Shown here piece after piece: positions 1 to 6,326 of a stretch of 43,743 nucleotides of DNA. The notes below the pieces were generated by a model. That model saw nothing but the letters and a program-made list of their open reading frames with translations. It was not told the origin of the DNA and searched no databases. The translations under genes and the position numbers were made by a program. Origin of the DNA: a virus; IMG/VR virus record IMGVR_UViG_3300013126_000067, positions 1 to 43,743 of that record; one strand, 5' to 3'. The stretch's first letter is position 1, and each line of letters starts with the position of its first letter.

Positions 1-133
1 AAACTCCAAATGTTGCTGTAAGAGGAACGCGAACAATTACGTTGTCAGCAGAAAGTGTTCCGGGTGTCAGAATTGTTGAGCTGGCAGCTAGTGCGTCACC
101 AGCGATTTCAAGAGGTACTGTAATACTTGGCAT
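1..133 (-). CDS. Partial virion-type protein, N-terminal 44 residues only
   Basis: The gene starts with ATG at 133 (minus) and runs off the left edge of the window, so only the N-terminus is visible. It begins MPSITVPLEIAG and is rich in Ala, Thr, Ser and Val without charged clusters, as in beta-rich phage surface proteins. A late-promoter-like box lies 6 nt before the start codon, so it is probably a late gene. It lies downstream of the capsid genes on the same strand. The family is not recognised and the structural role is inferred from context and composition only. Confidence 0.6.
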   Translation of the reverse strand, partial: MPSITVPLEIAGDALAASSTILTPGTLSADNVIVRVPLTATFGV

Positions 134-139
134 ATAATA

Positions 140-147
140 TATTTATT
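140..147 (-). promoter_or_regulatory. T4-like late promoter box AATAAATA
   Basis: Octamer AATAAATA on the minus strand, 6 nt before the ATG at 133. One mismatch to the T4 late consensus TATAAATA. Predicted transcription start is within 1 nt of the start codon. Confidence 0.6.
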
Positions 148-157
148 CTTTTTGTTG

Positions 158-367
158 TTAAATTCCGAATTTTGTCTTTAAAATGTCCCAAAGAAAAGTG
201 GCTAATGCTGAAATGGTTATGGCCCCGCCCACTATTTTTGTTTTAAATTTCTCAATATTGGTAAGACGGTCATGATGATCATCCATTTTGTTGATCACAT
301 GGTCCAATTTGGTTTCTATGCGAGTTACACGTTCCCGCACTTCTACAATGTCATCTTGATAAGGCAT
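158..367 (-). CDS. Small coiled-coil plus single membrane-segment protein (XhlA/holin-accessory-like)
   Basis: 69 residues. Residues 5-42 form a charged amphipathic helix with heptad-spaced I, V and L (V8, V14, I17, L21, I25, L35, I38). Residues about 45-60 (IVGGAITISALATFLW) are one hydrophobic membrane segment, followed by a short Lys-containing tail. This layout resembles XhlA-type haemolysin/holin-accessory proteins and other small phage membrane proteins, but no catalytic motif is present and lysis function is not shown. Its AATAAATA box is 15 nt upstream, farther than usual here. A spanin-like or virion-associated role is also possible. Confidence 0.65.
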   Translation of the reverse strand: MPYQDDIVEVRERVTRIETKLDHVINKMDDHHDRLTNIEKFKTKIVGGAITISALATFLWDILKTKFGI

Positions 368-382
368 ATGTGTTATTTTTAA

Positions 383-390
383 TATTTATT
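383..390 (-). promoter_or_regulatory. Late promoter box AATAAATA
   Basis: AATAAATA on the minus strand, 15 nt before the ATG at 367. The implied leader is about 10 nt, making this one of the few boxes not fused to its start codon. Confidence 0.5.
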
Positions 391-392
391 AA

Positions 393-689
393 TTACGGTG
401 CTGGAATTGTAAGGATTTTAGGTAAAAACTTAACATTTTCTGGATCAAATTGTTTCATGGTTTCAAGCTTTGGATGTATCATTTTTTGCCATACTCGACT
501 GGCATGTTCATATCTTTTTGACAAAATCTCCTGTTTTTCATCAGGAGAATATAATATATTATTTTCTATTTTGTATGTGTTTTCGATATATTTGTTCAAA
601 TTGTCGATTAAGCTTTTTAAAATATCAAATTCTTGTTCACCACCATATGGAATATTGAATTCCCTGAGAAAAGCCTGCTTGAACTTCAT
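393..689 (-). CDS. Candidate internal head protein with capsid-targeting N-terminus
   Basis: 98 residues when started at the second of two adjacent ATGs (692 and 689). A longer reading from 752 would run through a transcription terminator and is rejected. The TATAAATA box ends 5 nt before 689, placing the predicted transcription start on that ATG. The N-terminus MKFKQAFLREF resembles T4 internal-protein capsid-targeting peptides (IPIII begins MKTYQEFIAE), with an L-R-E protease site after which gp21 would cut. The mature remainder is a mixed-charge, mainly helical domain ending in PAP. It lies just downstream of the gp23 terminator. The mature domain is not recognised. Confidence 0.65.
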   Translation of the reverse strand: MKFKQAFLREFNIPYGGEQEFDILKSLIDNLNKYIENTYKIENNILYSPDEKQEILSKRYEHASRVWQKMIHPKLETMKQFDPENVKFLPKILTIPAP

Positions 690-694
690 CATAT

Positions 695-702
695 TATTTA
701 TA
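695..702 (-). promoter_or_regulatory. Late promoter box TATAAATA
   Basis: Perfect T4 late consensus on the minus strand, 2 nt before ATG 692 and 5 nt before ATG 689. It lies directly after the gp23 terminator U-tract, so this gene has its own transcription unit. Confidence 0.75.
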
Positions 703-710
703 TTTAGACA

Positions 711-743
711 AAAAAAGAAGGGAGTCGCAAGACTCCCTTCTTT
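711..743 (-). terminator. Rho-independent terminator after the gp23 gene
   Basis: Perfect 13-bp inverted repeat (714-726 with 731-743) around a 4-nt loop, followed on the minus strand by a run of T (716-711). It is 60 nt beyond the gp23 stop codon and separates the capsid operon from the small gene at 393-689. A weaker imperfect hairpin lies at about 750-770. Confidence 0.88.
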
Positions 744-802
744 AAATTTCACGGGACTTACCGTGTGAAAAAAATTTCTTTTCCACTCAGTGACTACTTT
801 TT

Positions 803-2299
803 TTAGAAGTAGACGCTTTGTGTGGCCGGTGTGAACGGCTGACCCAGACCCACGACGATAATGACGTGGTAGTACAGGTTAGCCCCGAAAATATTATCCA
901 CAACGCCGTAACGAGTCATCAATCCAACGCGAGGCGAGAAGTCGTTAGGACCAATCGTGCGCTGAACGAGGACTGGGATGTACGGGCAATAGATAATACC
1001 TGTGTCGTAATACTCCGGACCCTTGTAGCCCAGAAGGGCGTACTCGAGACGGGTTGTACGCTGCGGATTCGTGCCGGACCAAGGATATGCTCCTTGATTT
1101 TCGGCTTGAGCGTCCGTGCGTGTATCACGATACACATTGAACCGACCACCGAGATTACCGACCTTGGCCACGCCAACAGGTTGAGTGTTGACATTGCCTT
1201 GGACCGGCACCCACTGGAATTCAGGAAGCATTTCCAGAATTGCGCAAACGCGAGGTGTGGCAACGATGAAGTTGGCAGCACCACGACGGTTACGAACTGC
1301 AATACGGTTGGCTTCGATGATCAGTCTCTGGTAGAAGTCGCGATTGCGTTCAACTAGCCAGCGACCGTCTGCGGAAGCCGGGGACCATACGGAATATCCT
1401 GAACCGAAGCCTGCATTGAGGGCAACCTGAATCATACGAATGATCATCTCACGGTCGATTTCAGCCTGTAGCTCATAGCTCATAGCGTTTGTCAACTCTG
1501 TGTCGATGTCGATACCATTCATATTCTTCAAGTCTTGCTCAAGTTCGACTGACCAGCGAGCGGCGAGCCTACGTGTTCCGGCTTCGACTGCGGTTTTCTC
1601 GAAAGAAACCTCAATCTGAGGAATACGACCGGTAAGTTCGAACTGGCTCAGGATCTGGGCAACGCCCTGATCGCTACCGAGCATTGTGAATTGATCATAA
1701 TACGGCTGCGAAGGGGAAGCACCAGAGAGCTGAGAGGACGATGTACCAGTGAAGCGTGTGTCGAGGAATTGGTAACCCAATTCAGCGCCATTAGCTTGGC
1801 TGTAAGGAACGCCCAGAGAACCGTTAGCGTTGGTGCCGCTACCGTCTACGCCTGTGTTACCCAGCTGTTTGCCGAGGTACTTATAGCGAAGAGCGAAAGC
1901 AAGACCGACGGGACCGGACATGGGCTGTACGCCTACAATCTCGTTGGTGATTAGTTCGGGGAATGTACGACGAATCATCGGAATCAGAATCTTCGGCAAA
2001 CGGGCATCACCCTTGGCATAGTCGTCACCAGAGGTGATCTTGCCGGGGGGATTGAATGCCGCACCGATTGTGCTTCCACTACCGAAGACACCGCCGGAAC
2101 CGGAAGTGTTATCTTCGCTAATCATGCACCATTGTTCTTGGTTTTCCAAGAGCATGGCGGTGTTGAGACGTGTGTGATCGTCTTCGATGGCCCGGACGGA
2201 GTCCGAGGTGTAATCGAGAACGGGTGCCCACTTCTCAAGGAGGGACTTGGCGCGAGATTGATTGATGTAACTCGTGGGAGGAGCGATACGCTTACTCAT
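803..2299 (-). CDS. 23: Major capsid protein gp23
   Basis: 498 residues, close to T4 gp23 (521). The N-terminal section LLEKWAPVLDYTSD, then AMLLENQEQW, is characteristic of T4-type major head proteins, which form the hexameric lattice of the capsid. A Gly/Ser-rich stretch follows at about residues 66-80. The likely gp21 cleavage site is I60-S61-E62, just before it, matching the T4 position (after residue 65). A Shine-Dalgarno AGGAG is 10 nt from the start. The GC content and use of C-ending codons are visibly higher than in most neighbours, as expected for the most expressed gene. No TAAATA box lies in the 79-nt gap to gp22, so transcription probably enters from gp22 or beyond. A strong terminator follows. 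Confidence 0.97.
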   Translation of the reverse strand: MSKRIAPPTSYINQSRAKSLLEKWAPVLDYTSDSVRAIEDDHTRLNTAMLLENQEQWCMISEDNTSGSGGVFGSGSTIGAAFNPPGKITSGDDYAKGDARLPKILIPMIRRTFPELITNEIVGVQPMSGPVGLAFALRYKYLGKQLGNTGVDGSGTNANGSLGVPYSQANGAELGYQFLDTRFTGTSSSQLSGASPSQPYYDQFTMLGSDQGVAQILSQFELTGRIPQIEVSFEKTAVEAGTRRLAARWSVELEQDLKNMNGIDIDTELTNAMSYELQAEIDREMIIRMIQVALNAGFGSGYSVWSPASADGRWLVERNRDFYQRLIIEANRIAVRNRRGAANFIVATPRVCAILEMLPEFQWVPVQGNVNTQPVGVAKVGNLGGRFNVYRDTRTDAQAENQGAYPWSGTNPQRTTRLEYALLGYKGPEYYDTGIIYCPYIPVLVQRTIGPNDFSPRVGLMTRYGVVDNIFGANLYYHVIIVVGLGQPFTPATQSVYF

Positions 2300-2346
2300 T
2301 TATTACATTCTCCTTTATAGTAAATTCGACCGGTAGCATTGCTACC
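2300..2346 (-). promoter_or_regulatory. gp23 leader: hairpin, Shine-Dalgarno and ATG-TAA-TAA-ATG
   Basis: On the minus strand a 6-bp hairpin with a 3-nt loop (2332-2346) precedes AAAGGAGA. Next comes ATG TAA TAA directly in frame before the gp23 ATG, so a one-codon minimal ORF separates the ribosome-binding site from the real start. The hairpin might stabilise the gp23 message. Confidence 0.5.
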
Positions 2347-2378
2347 AAATAATCTCAGGCTTAAAACCTCAGAAATGG

Positions 2379-3260
2379 TTACCAGCGACTCAGTTCACTA
2401 AGATAACCGGAGGTGTTCTCGTCGCTGGAATCTTCTGCTTTTTGTTCAGTAGCAGATTCTTCTACAACAACGCGATCAACTGTTTCGGTTTGCTTAGTGG
2501 CTTCGTCGCGAATGGTTGAAAGACGCTCCTCTTCAGTTTTGTTGAAGAGTTTAAGGGTGTAATCGTAGTTCTCGTTAATGAAGGACACATCCTTATTACC
2601 CAGAAGCTTTTGGATGAACTTCTTTTTGTTCTCCGGAAGCTCCCGTGTCTTCTGTTCAAGCAGAAGAGAGGCTTGTGTCTTATTCAGTTCTTTTTCAAGA
2701 ACTACTACGCGCCCTTTAGCGCTTTCAAGCTCTTTACGAGCTTCATCTAATTGTTTCTTGCCGTCCATTACTGCCTCACGAATGCTTTCTTGGGCAATCG
2801 CGGCATCAACGGCTAGAAGATTGCGAACCTTGGCGAGAGTGTCATTGGCTTTGCGATTGGCAACAGCCTTTTTGATATCCTCGGCAGGTACTACTTCGTC
2901 AAGATAAGCTTCCAGATAGGTGCTGATATCATTGACAGTTTCTGTTTTGAAGCTTTTGGCTTCGTTGGAAAGGGCAGATTGATATTTTTCAACGATTGCC
3001 TTGAGTTTACCGCTGTGATTTTCGTCAATTGCGGCAACAACCTTGTTTAGCTTGGCAACGTGATCTTTATCGATGGCTTCAACAAGGGCTTCCAGCTTTT
3101 TGCTGTGATCTTCATCTTGTTCGGCCAGAGCTTTTTCAACGTGTATTTTTACTTTTTCGTTTACAGAAGCTTCAAAAGCTTGCTGGATTTCGTTCAGTGT
3201 TTGCTCAGTGAGAATGTCCTTTGTGGCTTCTTTGAGTACTTCTACAACGTTTTTGCTCAT
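2379..3260 (-). CDS. 22: Prohead core scaffolding protein gp22
   Basis: 293 residues (T4 gp22 is 269). Almost entirely charged amphipathic helix, with repeated segments around DHxxKLxxxVxxID at about residues 50-90 and long coiled coil through residue 220. This is typical of the internal scaffold that templates head assembly and is then degraded by gp21. Many L-x-E sites (for example L18-T-E) fit digestion by that protease. Position between gp21 and gp23 matches the T4 order. AATAAATA ends 5 nt before the ATG, so the message is predicted to be leaderless. Identification rests on composition, size and synteny more than on sequence identity. Confidence 0.85.
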   Translation of the reverse strand: MSKNVVEVLKEATKDILTEQTLNEIQQAFEASVNEKVKIHVEKALAEQDEDHSKKLEALVEAIDKDHVAKLNKVVAAIDENHSGKLKAIVEKYQSALSNEAKSFKTETVNDISTYLEAYLDEVVPAEDIKKAVANRKANDTLAKVRNLLAVDAAIAQESIREAVMDGKKQLDEARKELESAKGRVVVLEKELNKTQASLLLEQKTRELPENKKKFIQKLLGNKDVSFINENYDYTLKLFNKTEEERLSTIRDEATKQTETVDRVVVEESATEQKAEDSSDENTSGYLSELSRW

Positions 3261-3265
3261 AAAAT

Positions 3266-3273
3266 TATTTATT
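3266..3273 (-). promoter_or_regulatory. Late promoter box AATAAATA for gp22-gp23
   Basis: AATAAATA on the minus strand, 5 nt from the gp22 ATG at 3260. T4 geometry puts +1 on the A of the ATG. It is probably the main promoter for gp22 and gp23. Confidence 0.65.
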
Positions 3274-3300
3274 TAAAACCTTTCTATTTTTTTGATTTTT

Positions 3301-3450
3301 TTATTTTTTTAAATCTTTGACAGCGTTCTGGATGCGATTTTGCAATTTAATATCCATGACAGCTTGGAGCGATTTTTTGGCGCTGCTATAGTCTTTTTCA
3401 GTAAGACATTTCAGAAAATTCGTGATCAAGGATTTTTGTTTGTTGTCCAT
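3301..3450 (-). CDS. Small prohead core protein, gp67/gp68-like
   Basis: A 49-codon reading frame from ATG 3450 to TAA 3301, beginning MDNKQKSLITNFLKCL. It is a single Lys-rich amphipathic helix with the pattern Ala-x2-Ser-Leu-x2-Val-Met-x2-Lys (residues 24-34), like the small gp67/gp68 core proteins encoded between gp21 and gp22-type genes in T4 relatives. An L16-T17-E18 site fits gp21 processing. A GCTAAATA box lies 8 nt upstream. It fills the gap between gp21 and gp22 exactly. Homology is suggested by position and composition, not proven. Confidence 0.65.
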   Translation of the reverse strand: MDNKQKSLITNFLKCLTEKDYSSAKKSLQAVMDIKLQNRIQNAVKDLKK

Positions 3451-3458
3451 AATTTTTA

Positions 3459-3466
3459 TATTTAGC
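3459..3466 (-). promoter_or_regulatory. Late promoter box GCTAAATA
   Basis: GCTAAATA on the minus strand, 8 nt before the ATG at 3450. It straddles the end of gp21, whose stop codon lies at 3462-3464. Predicted leader is about 2 nt. Confidence 0.5.
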
Positions 3467-4142
3467 TTTTTGCACTGAGTTTTCTAAAGAACAGAACGAC
3501 CTGTTCCTTGAGAAAATTTTCCACATCATTTTTGGGAAGATTGGAAAGGGCGGATGTGAAGCTGTCATACACTTCTTCATATTGTCCACTTTCTTTCAAA
3601 ACAAATTGTTTGCTTTCCAAAATACCATCCACAAATGCCTTGGGGAACGACGGATCAGCAACACAGTCAATAGCAACAAGACGAAGATCTGTTACTTTAT
3701 TGGTGCCGTTACCAGCTTCTGTCAGTTTTCCGAGGGCGCGGCTGCTCATGCCAACCTTGACTCCGTCTTGAATCAAGCTTTTCACAATCATGCCCATGGG
3801 TGTGCTCAAAACTTTGCTCTTGCCGTAAAAAATATTTCCGTCCTGACGCAGTTCAGTAACCATGTGACAAACCCGTTCCAGATTCACTTCCGGTGTTTGG
3901 GGGTGATTCAATTCACCCATGCTGCGATTATTCCGAATCATTTCACTTGTGTAACGGCCCACTTCCTTGGCCATTTCTTCCAGATTGTAAATTCGGCGGT
4001 TGCGATTGGCTTGTTCCGCCATCATGTAAGGACCTTTGATATAAAGAGTAGCAGGCTGATTGGGGTTTTTTTCCTCCAATACATATTCGAAATCATCATT
4101 CGATGCGGGACGTTCAACGATTAGCTTTAGACCATCATTCAT
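3462..4142 (-). CDS. 21: Prohead core protease gp21
   Basis: 226 residues, near T4 gp21 (212). This serine protease sits in the prohead core and cleaves scaffold, capsid and internal proteins after I/L-x-E motifs before packaging. Visible family features are the GELNHP motif with the presumed catalytic His80, VGMSSRALG with the presumed catalytic Ser133 or Ser134 (spacing near T4 His85/Ser140), and VADPSFPKAFVDG near residue 160. The C-terminal helix (about 180-226) is probably the self-cleaved tail. A perfect TATAAATA is 8 nt upstream. It heads the gp21, gp68-like, gp22, gp23 series. Confidence 0.95.
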   Translation of the reverse strand: MNDGLKLIVERPASNDDFEYVLEEKNPNQPATLYIKGPYMMAEQANRNRRIYNLEEMAKEVGRYTSEMIRNNRSMGELNHPQTPEVNLERVCHMVTELRQDGNIFYGKSKVLSTPMGMIVKSLIQDGVKVGMSSRALGKLTEAGNGTNKVTDLRLVAIDCVADPSFPKAFVDGILESKQFVLKESGQYEEVYDSFTSALSNLPKNDVENFLKEQVVLFFRKLSAKS

Positions 4143-4150
4143 TGTTTAAA

Positions 4151-4158
4151 TATTTATA
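4151..4158 (-). promoter_or_regulatory. Late promoter box TATAAATA for gp21
   Basis: Perfect consensus on the minus strand, 8 nt before the gp21 ATG. Predicted leader is 2-3 nt, with no Shine-Dalgarno. Confidence 0.75.
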
Positions 4159-4166
4159 TAATTTGG

Positions 4167-4640
4167 TTATTTTTTCGAGGGATTTATTTTTAAATTTTTC
4201 TCTGTAAGGATAATGAACTGCATGTCATGTTTCTTTGCAAAATTTTTTGCAGCCTCCCATTTTGCACAATTTGTTACGTAAGTCATTTGTTCATAAAGCA
4301 TTGTGGCTTTTCTGCACTTGCTATTTGTGAAATCCGGCTTTCGTGTTTGTTTCTCTGGTTTAATCTCTACGAGATACTTTTTATAAACATCTCCTTCTTT
4401 TATTACCATGTTCAAATCCACATGATACAGGCGAGTGCTCTTTTCAAACGGATGAAAATATGGAATTTTTACACTTTCACTGGCCCAACGGGAAACATTT
4501 GGATTATCATCACAAAAACGAAAAAATTTAAGCTCATAAGATGAACGATAAACAATTGGCTTTTTTCCCACATATTTATTTTCATTCTTGGGAGAAAAAA
4601 TTCCTTGAATGAATCTTGAATTTTTTTGGAGAGGAATCAT
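4167..4640 (-). CDS. 4: Head completion protein gp4 (gp50/gp4), TnsA-like nuclease fold
   Basis: 157 residues (T4 gp4 is 150). The sequence YRSSYELKFFRFCDDNP, then HVDLNM and YLVEIKPEKQT, forms the E...D...E-x-K pattern of a TnsA/restriction-endonuclease-like core. It matches the T4 head-completion family, which acts after packaging to stabilise the filled head. The likely metal ligands are E37, D75 and E93, with K95 (positions counted by eye). A clear AGGAG precedes the ATG by 5 nt. It follows the gp13-like gene with a 30-nt gap and is probably co-transcribed from the promoter at 6306. Confidence 0.9.
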   Translation of the reverse strand: MIPLQKNSRFIQGIFSPKNENKYVGKKPIVYRSSYELKFFRFCDDNPNVSRWASESVKIPYFHPFEKSTRLYHVDLNMVIKEGDVYKKYLVEIKPEKQTRKPDFTNSKCRKATMLYEQMTYVTNCAKWEAAKNFAKKHDMQFIILTEKNLKINPSKK

Positions 4641-4670
4641 GCGTCTCCTAAATTGGAATTATTTCCAAAA

Positions 4671-5675
4671 TTAACCAATTCCCATCATTATTGGGGAAGC
4701 ATCACCCAACCCCGGAGCAGAACCTTCATACAACCGCTTCTCCAATTCTTCTTTTTCTCGAAGACCTTGTTGAAGCATGTCATTATAATTGAGTTGCCCG
4801 CCTCCGAAAAGGTTTACGGCAGTGTATTTTCCGCGCACATGGCCCACGGCAATCTTGGTCAATGCAAGGGCATATTGTTGCACCCATTGTTCCTGAATCA
4901 GCTGTTGAACCGGACGTTCCACATAACAATTTAAAACTCCATAAAATCTGGAATTCCGGGGAGGTGGATACATTTGCATATATTGTGTGCGCTCATCAAA
5001 TTTAATTGCACGAGGAATGCTCAATAGTTTTTCGCGGTTTTTCAGCCAATCTTTTAGGATATACCAGCTGATAAGATCAAATCCATAATTGCCCATGGCA
5101 TAACTAAAATAAGTTTGTTGGGCCAATGTTTGTTCGATTGTGAACAATGTGTTGACTCCTGTGCTACTGCCTTCCTCAAAATAACGAATGTCTATAACCT
5201 TACGGTACGTTTTAACAAGGTAATCATAGGAATTTAAGATAGAAATTTGATCTGCAAAATTTCCCTCTGGATCTGGACTGGCCACCTGAAACGCCATGGG
5301 ATTTTCCGGATCACCAATCACCATGTTACCAATGTTATACATGCTGTTGATGCTGGTGTTACGAACATCGTAACGGAAATTGAAATCCGGAGTCAAGCTG
5401 AACAATGTGTCTAAGCGTAGCCCCTTTCCTTCATCATAAAGTGCGCTATCAAACACAACATATTCTTCGGTATAACCTGCAAACTTGCTGAACATTTCCA
5501 CGGCAATTGCTATGTTCTCATAAAGCTGATCCTGATGAATTTCCACATTGACAAGAGGTGCACCCAACTGACGACTGATACGAATTCCCAAATCATTGAA
5601 TGCCTGAATCCGGCTATTCAGATTTGTGCTATAAAACGTGCTGACGTTTTGTGTGACTGTGCAACTGAGACTCAT
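4671..5675 (-). CDS. 13: Neck protein, gp13-like
   Basis: 334 residues (T4 gp13 is 309). The N-terminal part has L-G-A-P-L-V-N-V-E-I-H-Q-D-Q-L followed by an aromatic helix. The C-terminal part has QQYALALTKIAVGHVRGKY, then a Gly-rich loop and a helix reading NDMLQQGLREKEELEK. Both are typical of the neck/head-completion proteins of marine T4-like phages that dock on the portal. It lies one base beyond the stop of the upstream repeat protein with no Shine-Dalgarno, so translation is probably coupled. The gp13 assignment is from pattern memory; a related connector protein is the alternative. Confidence 0.65.
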   Translation of the reverse strand: MSLSCTVTQNVSTFYSTNLNSRIQAFNDLGIRISRQLGAPLVNVEIHQDQLYENIAIAVEMFSKFAGYTEEYVVFDSALYDEGKGLRLDTLFSLTPDFNFRYDVRNTSINSMYNIGNMVIGDPENPMAFQVASPDPEGNFADQISILNSYDYLVKTYRKVIDIRYFEEGSSTGVNTLFTIEQTLAQQTYFSYAMGNYGFDLISWYILKDWLKNREKLLSIPRAIKFDERTQYMQMYPPPRNSRFYGVLNCYVERPVQQLIQEQWVQQYALALTKIAVGHVRGKYTAVNLFGGGQLNYNDMLQQGLREKEELEKRLYEGSAPGLGDASPIMMGIG

Positions 5676-5676
5676 A

Positions 5677-6300
5677 TTAGTTGTTGCTGGTTATGGAAAC
5701 AATGATGGTGGATTGGTTGGCAGTTAGACCAGTGAACATAACATAAAGAGCATTTACCCTTTCATGTAAAGCAGATATGGCGGATTGAACTGTGGCATAA
5801 TTTAAATCCAACGCCTGTATTCTATTTTGGTAATAAACGTTAGGAGAAAGAATTGCATCAAATCCAACCGATGAAAGAAACGAAGTATAATTGGCACTGT
5901 TTGCCACAAGATTTGCATATGCTTCACTCCAATAAGCACTGTCTGCTTTTACAGTTGTATAAACCGATGTCCAACTACCTGACAGTGTGTTTACAGTAAT
6001 ATAAGTGCTTTGCCAATTAGAACTGAAAGACAAAACATGGGTATAAACACTTTCCCAATCAGAACTGTTTGTTTGAACCGTGGTGTAAACACTGACCCAA
6101 TAACCGCTATTGGCTTGAAGGGTTAGATATGCACCATACCAATTTTCACTGGTTCCTTGATCTTGGGTATAAAAAACTCCCTGAAATTTTGAATTGGGTC
6201 CGGCAACAGGATCGGTTCCACTTTCCAATATGCCCGGAGTGGGATTGGTATGGTGGGTAGAGCGATGAAGTTTTCCGTGAAAAGGATAATTGCCAGCCAT
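5677..6300 (-). CDS. Fibrous virion protein with six 14-residue W/Y repeats
   Basis: 207 residues. Residues 1-50 are polar, with clustered His, Pro and Gly. Residues 51-134 are six consecutive 14-residue units of the form S-x-x-W-x-x-x-Y-x-x-V/L-x-x-x, followed by a degenerate seventh. W, Y, V and S recur with 4-3-4-3 spacing, as in a coiled-coil core. The C-terminal part (about 160-207) is a helix and then a Thr/Ser/Ile-rich strand region. Such repeats occur in phage fibres and whiskers, so a head or neck fibre is suggested by the gp13-like neighbour. The family is not otherwise recognised. TATAAATA sits 5 nt before the ATG. Confidence 0.75.
   Translation of the reverse strand: MAGNYPFHGKLHRSTHHTNPTPGILESGTDPVAGPNSKFQGVFYTQDQGTSENWYGAYLTLQANSGYWVSVYTTVQTNSSDWESVYTHVLSFSSNWQSTYITVNTLSGSWTSVYTTVKADSAYWSEAYANLVANSANYTSFLSSVGFDAILSPNVYYQNRIQALDLNYATVQSAISALHERVNALYVMFTGLTANQSTIIVSITSNN
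5899..6150 (-). repeat. Six tandem 42-bp coding repeats (14 residues each)
   Basis: Codons 51-134 of the fibrous protein. Each unit keeps Ser at 1, Trp at 4, Tyr at 8 and Val or Leu at 11. Length is exact in all six units, while the nucleotide sequence has diverged, which points to old duplication under selection. Confidence 0.9.
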
Positions 6301-6305
6301 ATATT

Positions 6306-6313
6306 TATTTATA
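6306..6313 (-). promoter_or_regulatory. Late promoter box TATAAATA
   Basis: Perfect consensus on the minus strand, 5 nt before ATG 6300. Predicted +1 is the A of the start codon. It probably drives the fibre gene, gp13-like and gp4. Confidence 0.8.
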
Positions 6314-6326
6314 AATTAATTGCATA

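Noticed and set aside
690-752. Longer N-terminus for the gene at 393-689, starting at 752
   Set aside because: It would translate the gp23 terminator hairpin, and the late box lies downstream of it.
370-768. Plus-strand ORF of 132 codons
   Set aside because: Antisense to the candidate internal protein and its terminator; low-complexity Phe/Ile/Ser composition typical of a shadow frame.
750-770. Second hairpin between gp23 and its terminator
   Set aside because: Stem has a 2-nt bulge and no following U-run at the right place; too weak to list separately.
3398-3589. 63-codon minus-strand ORF
   Set aside because: Out-of-frame shadow over the gp21 C-terminus and the small core gene, with no start signals.
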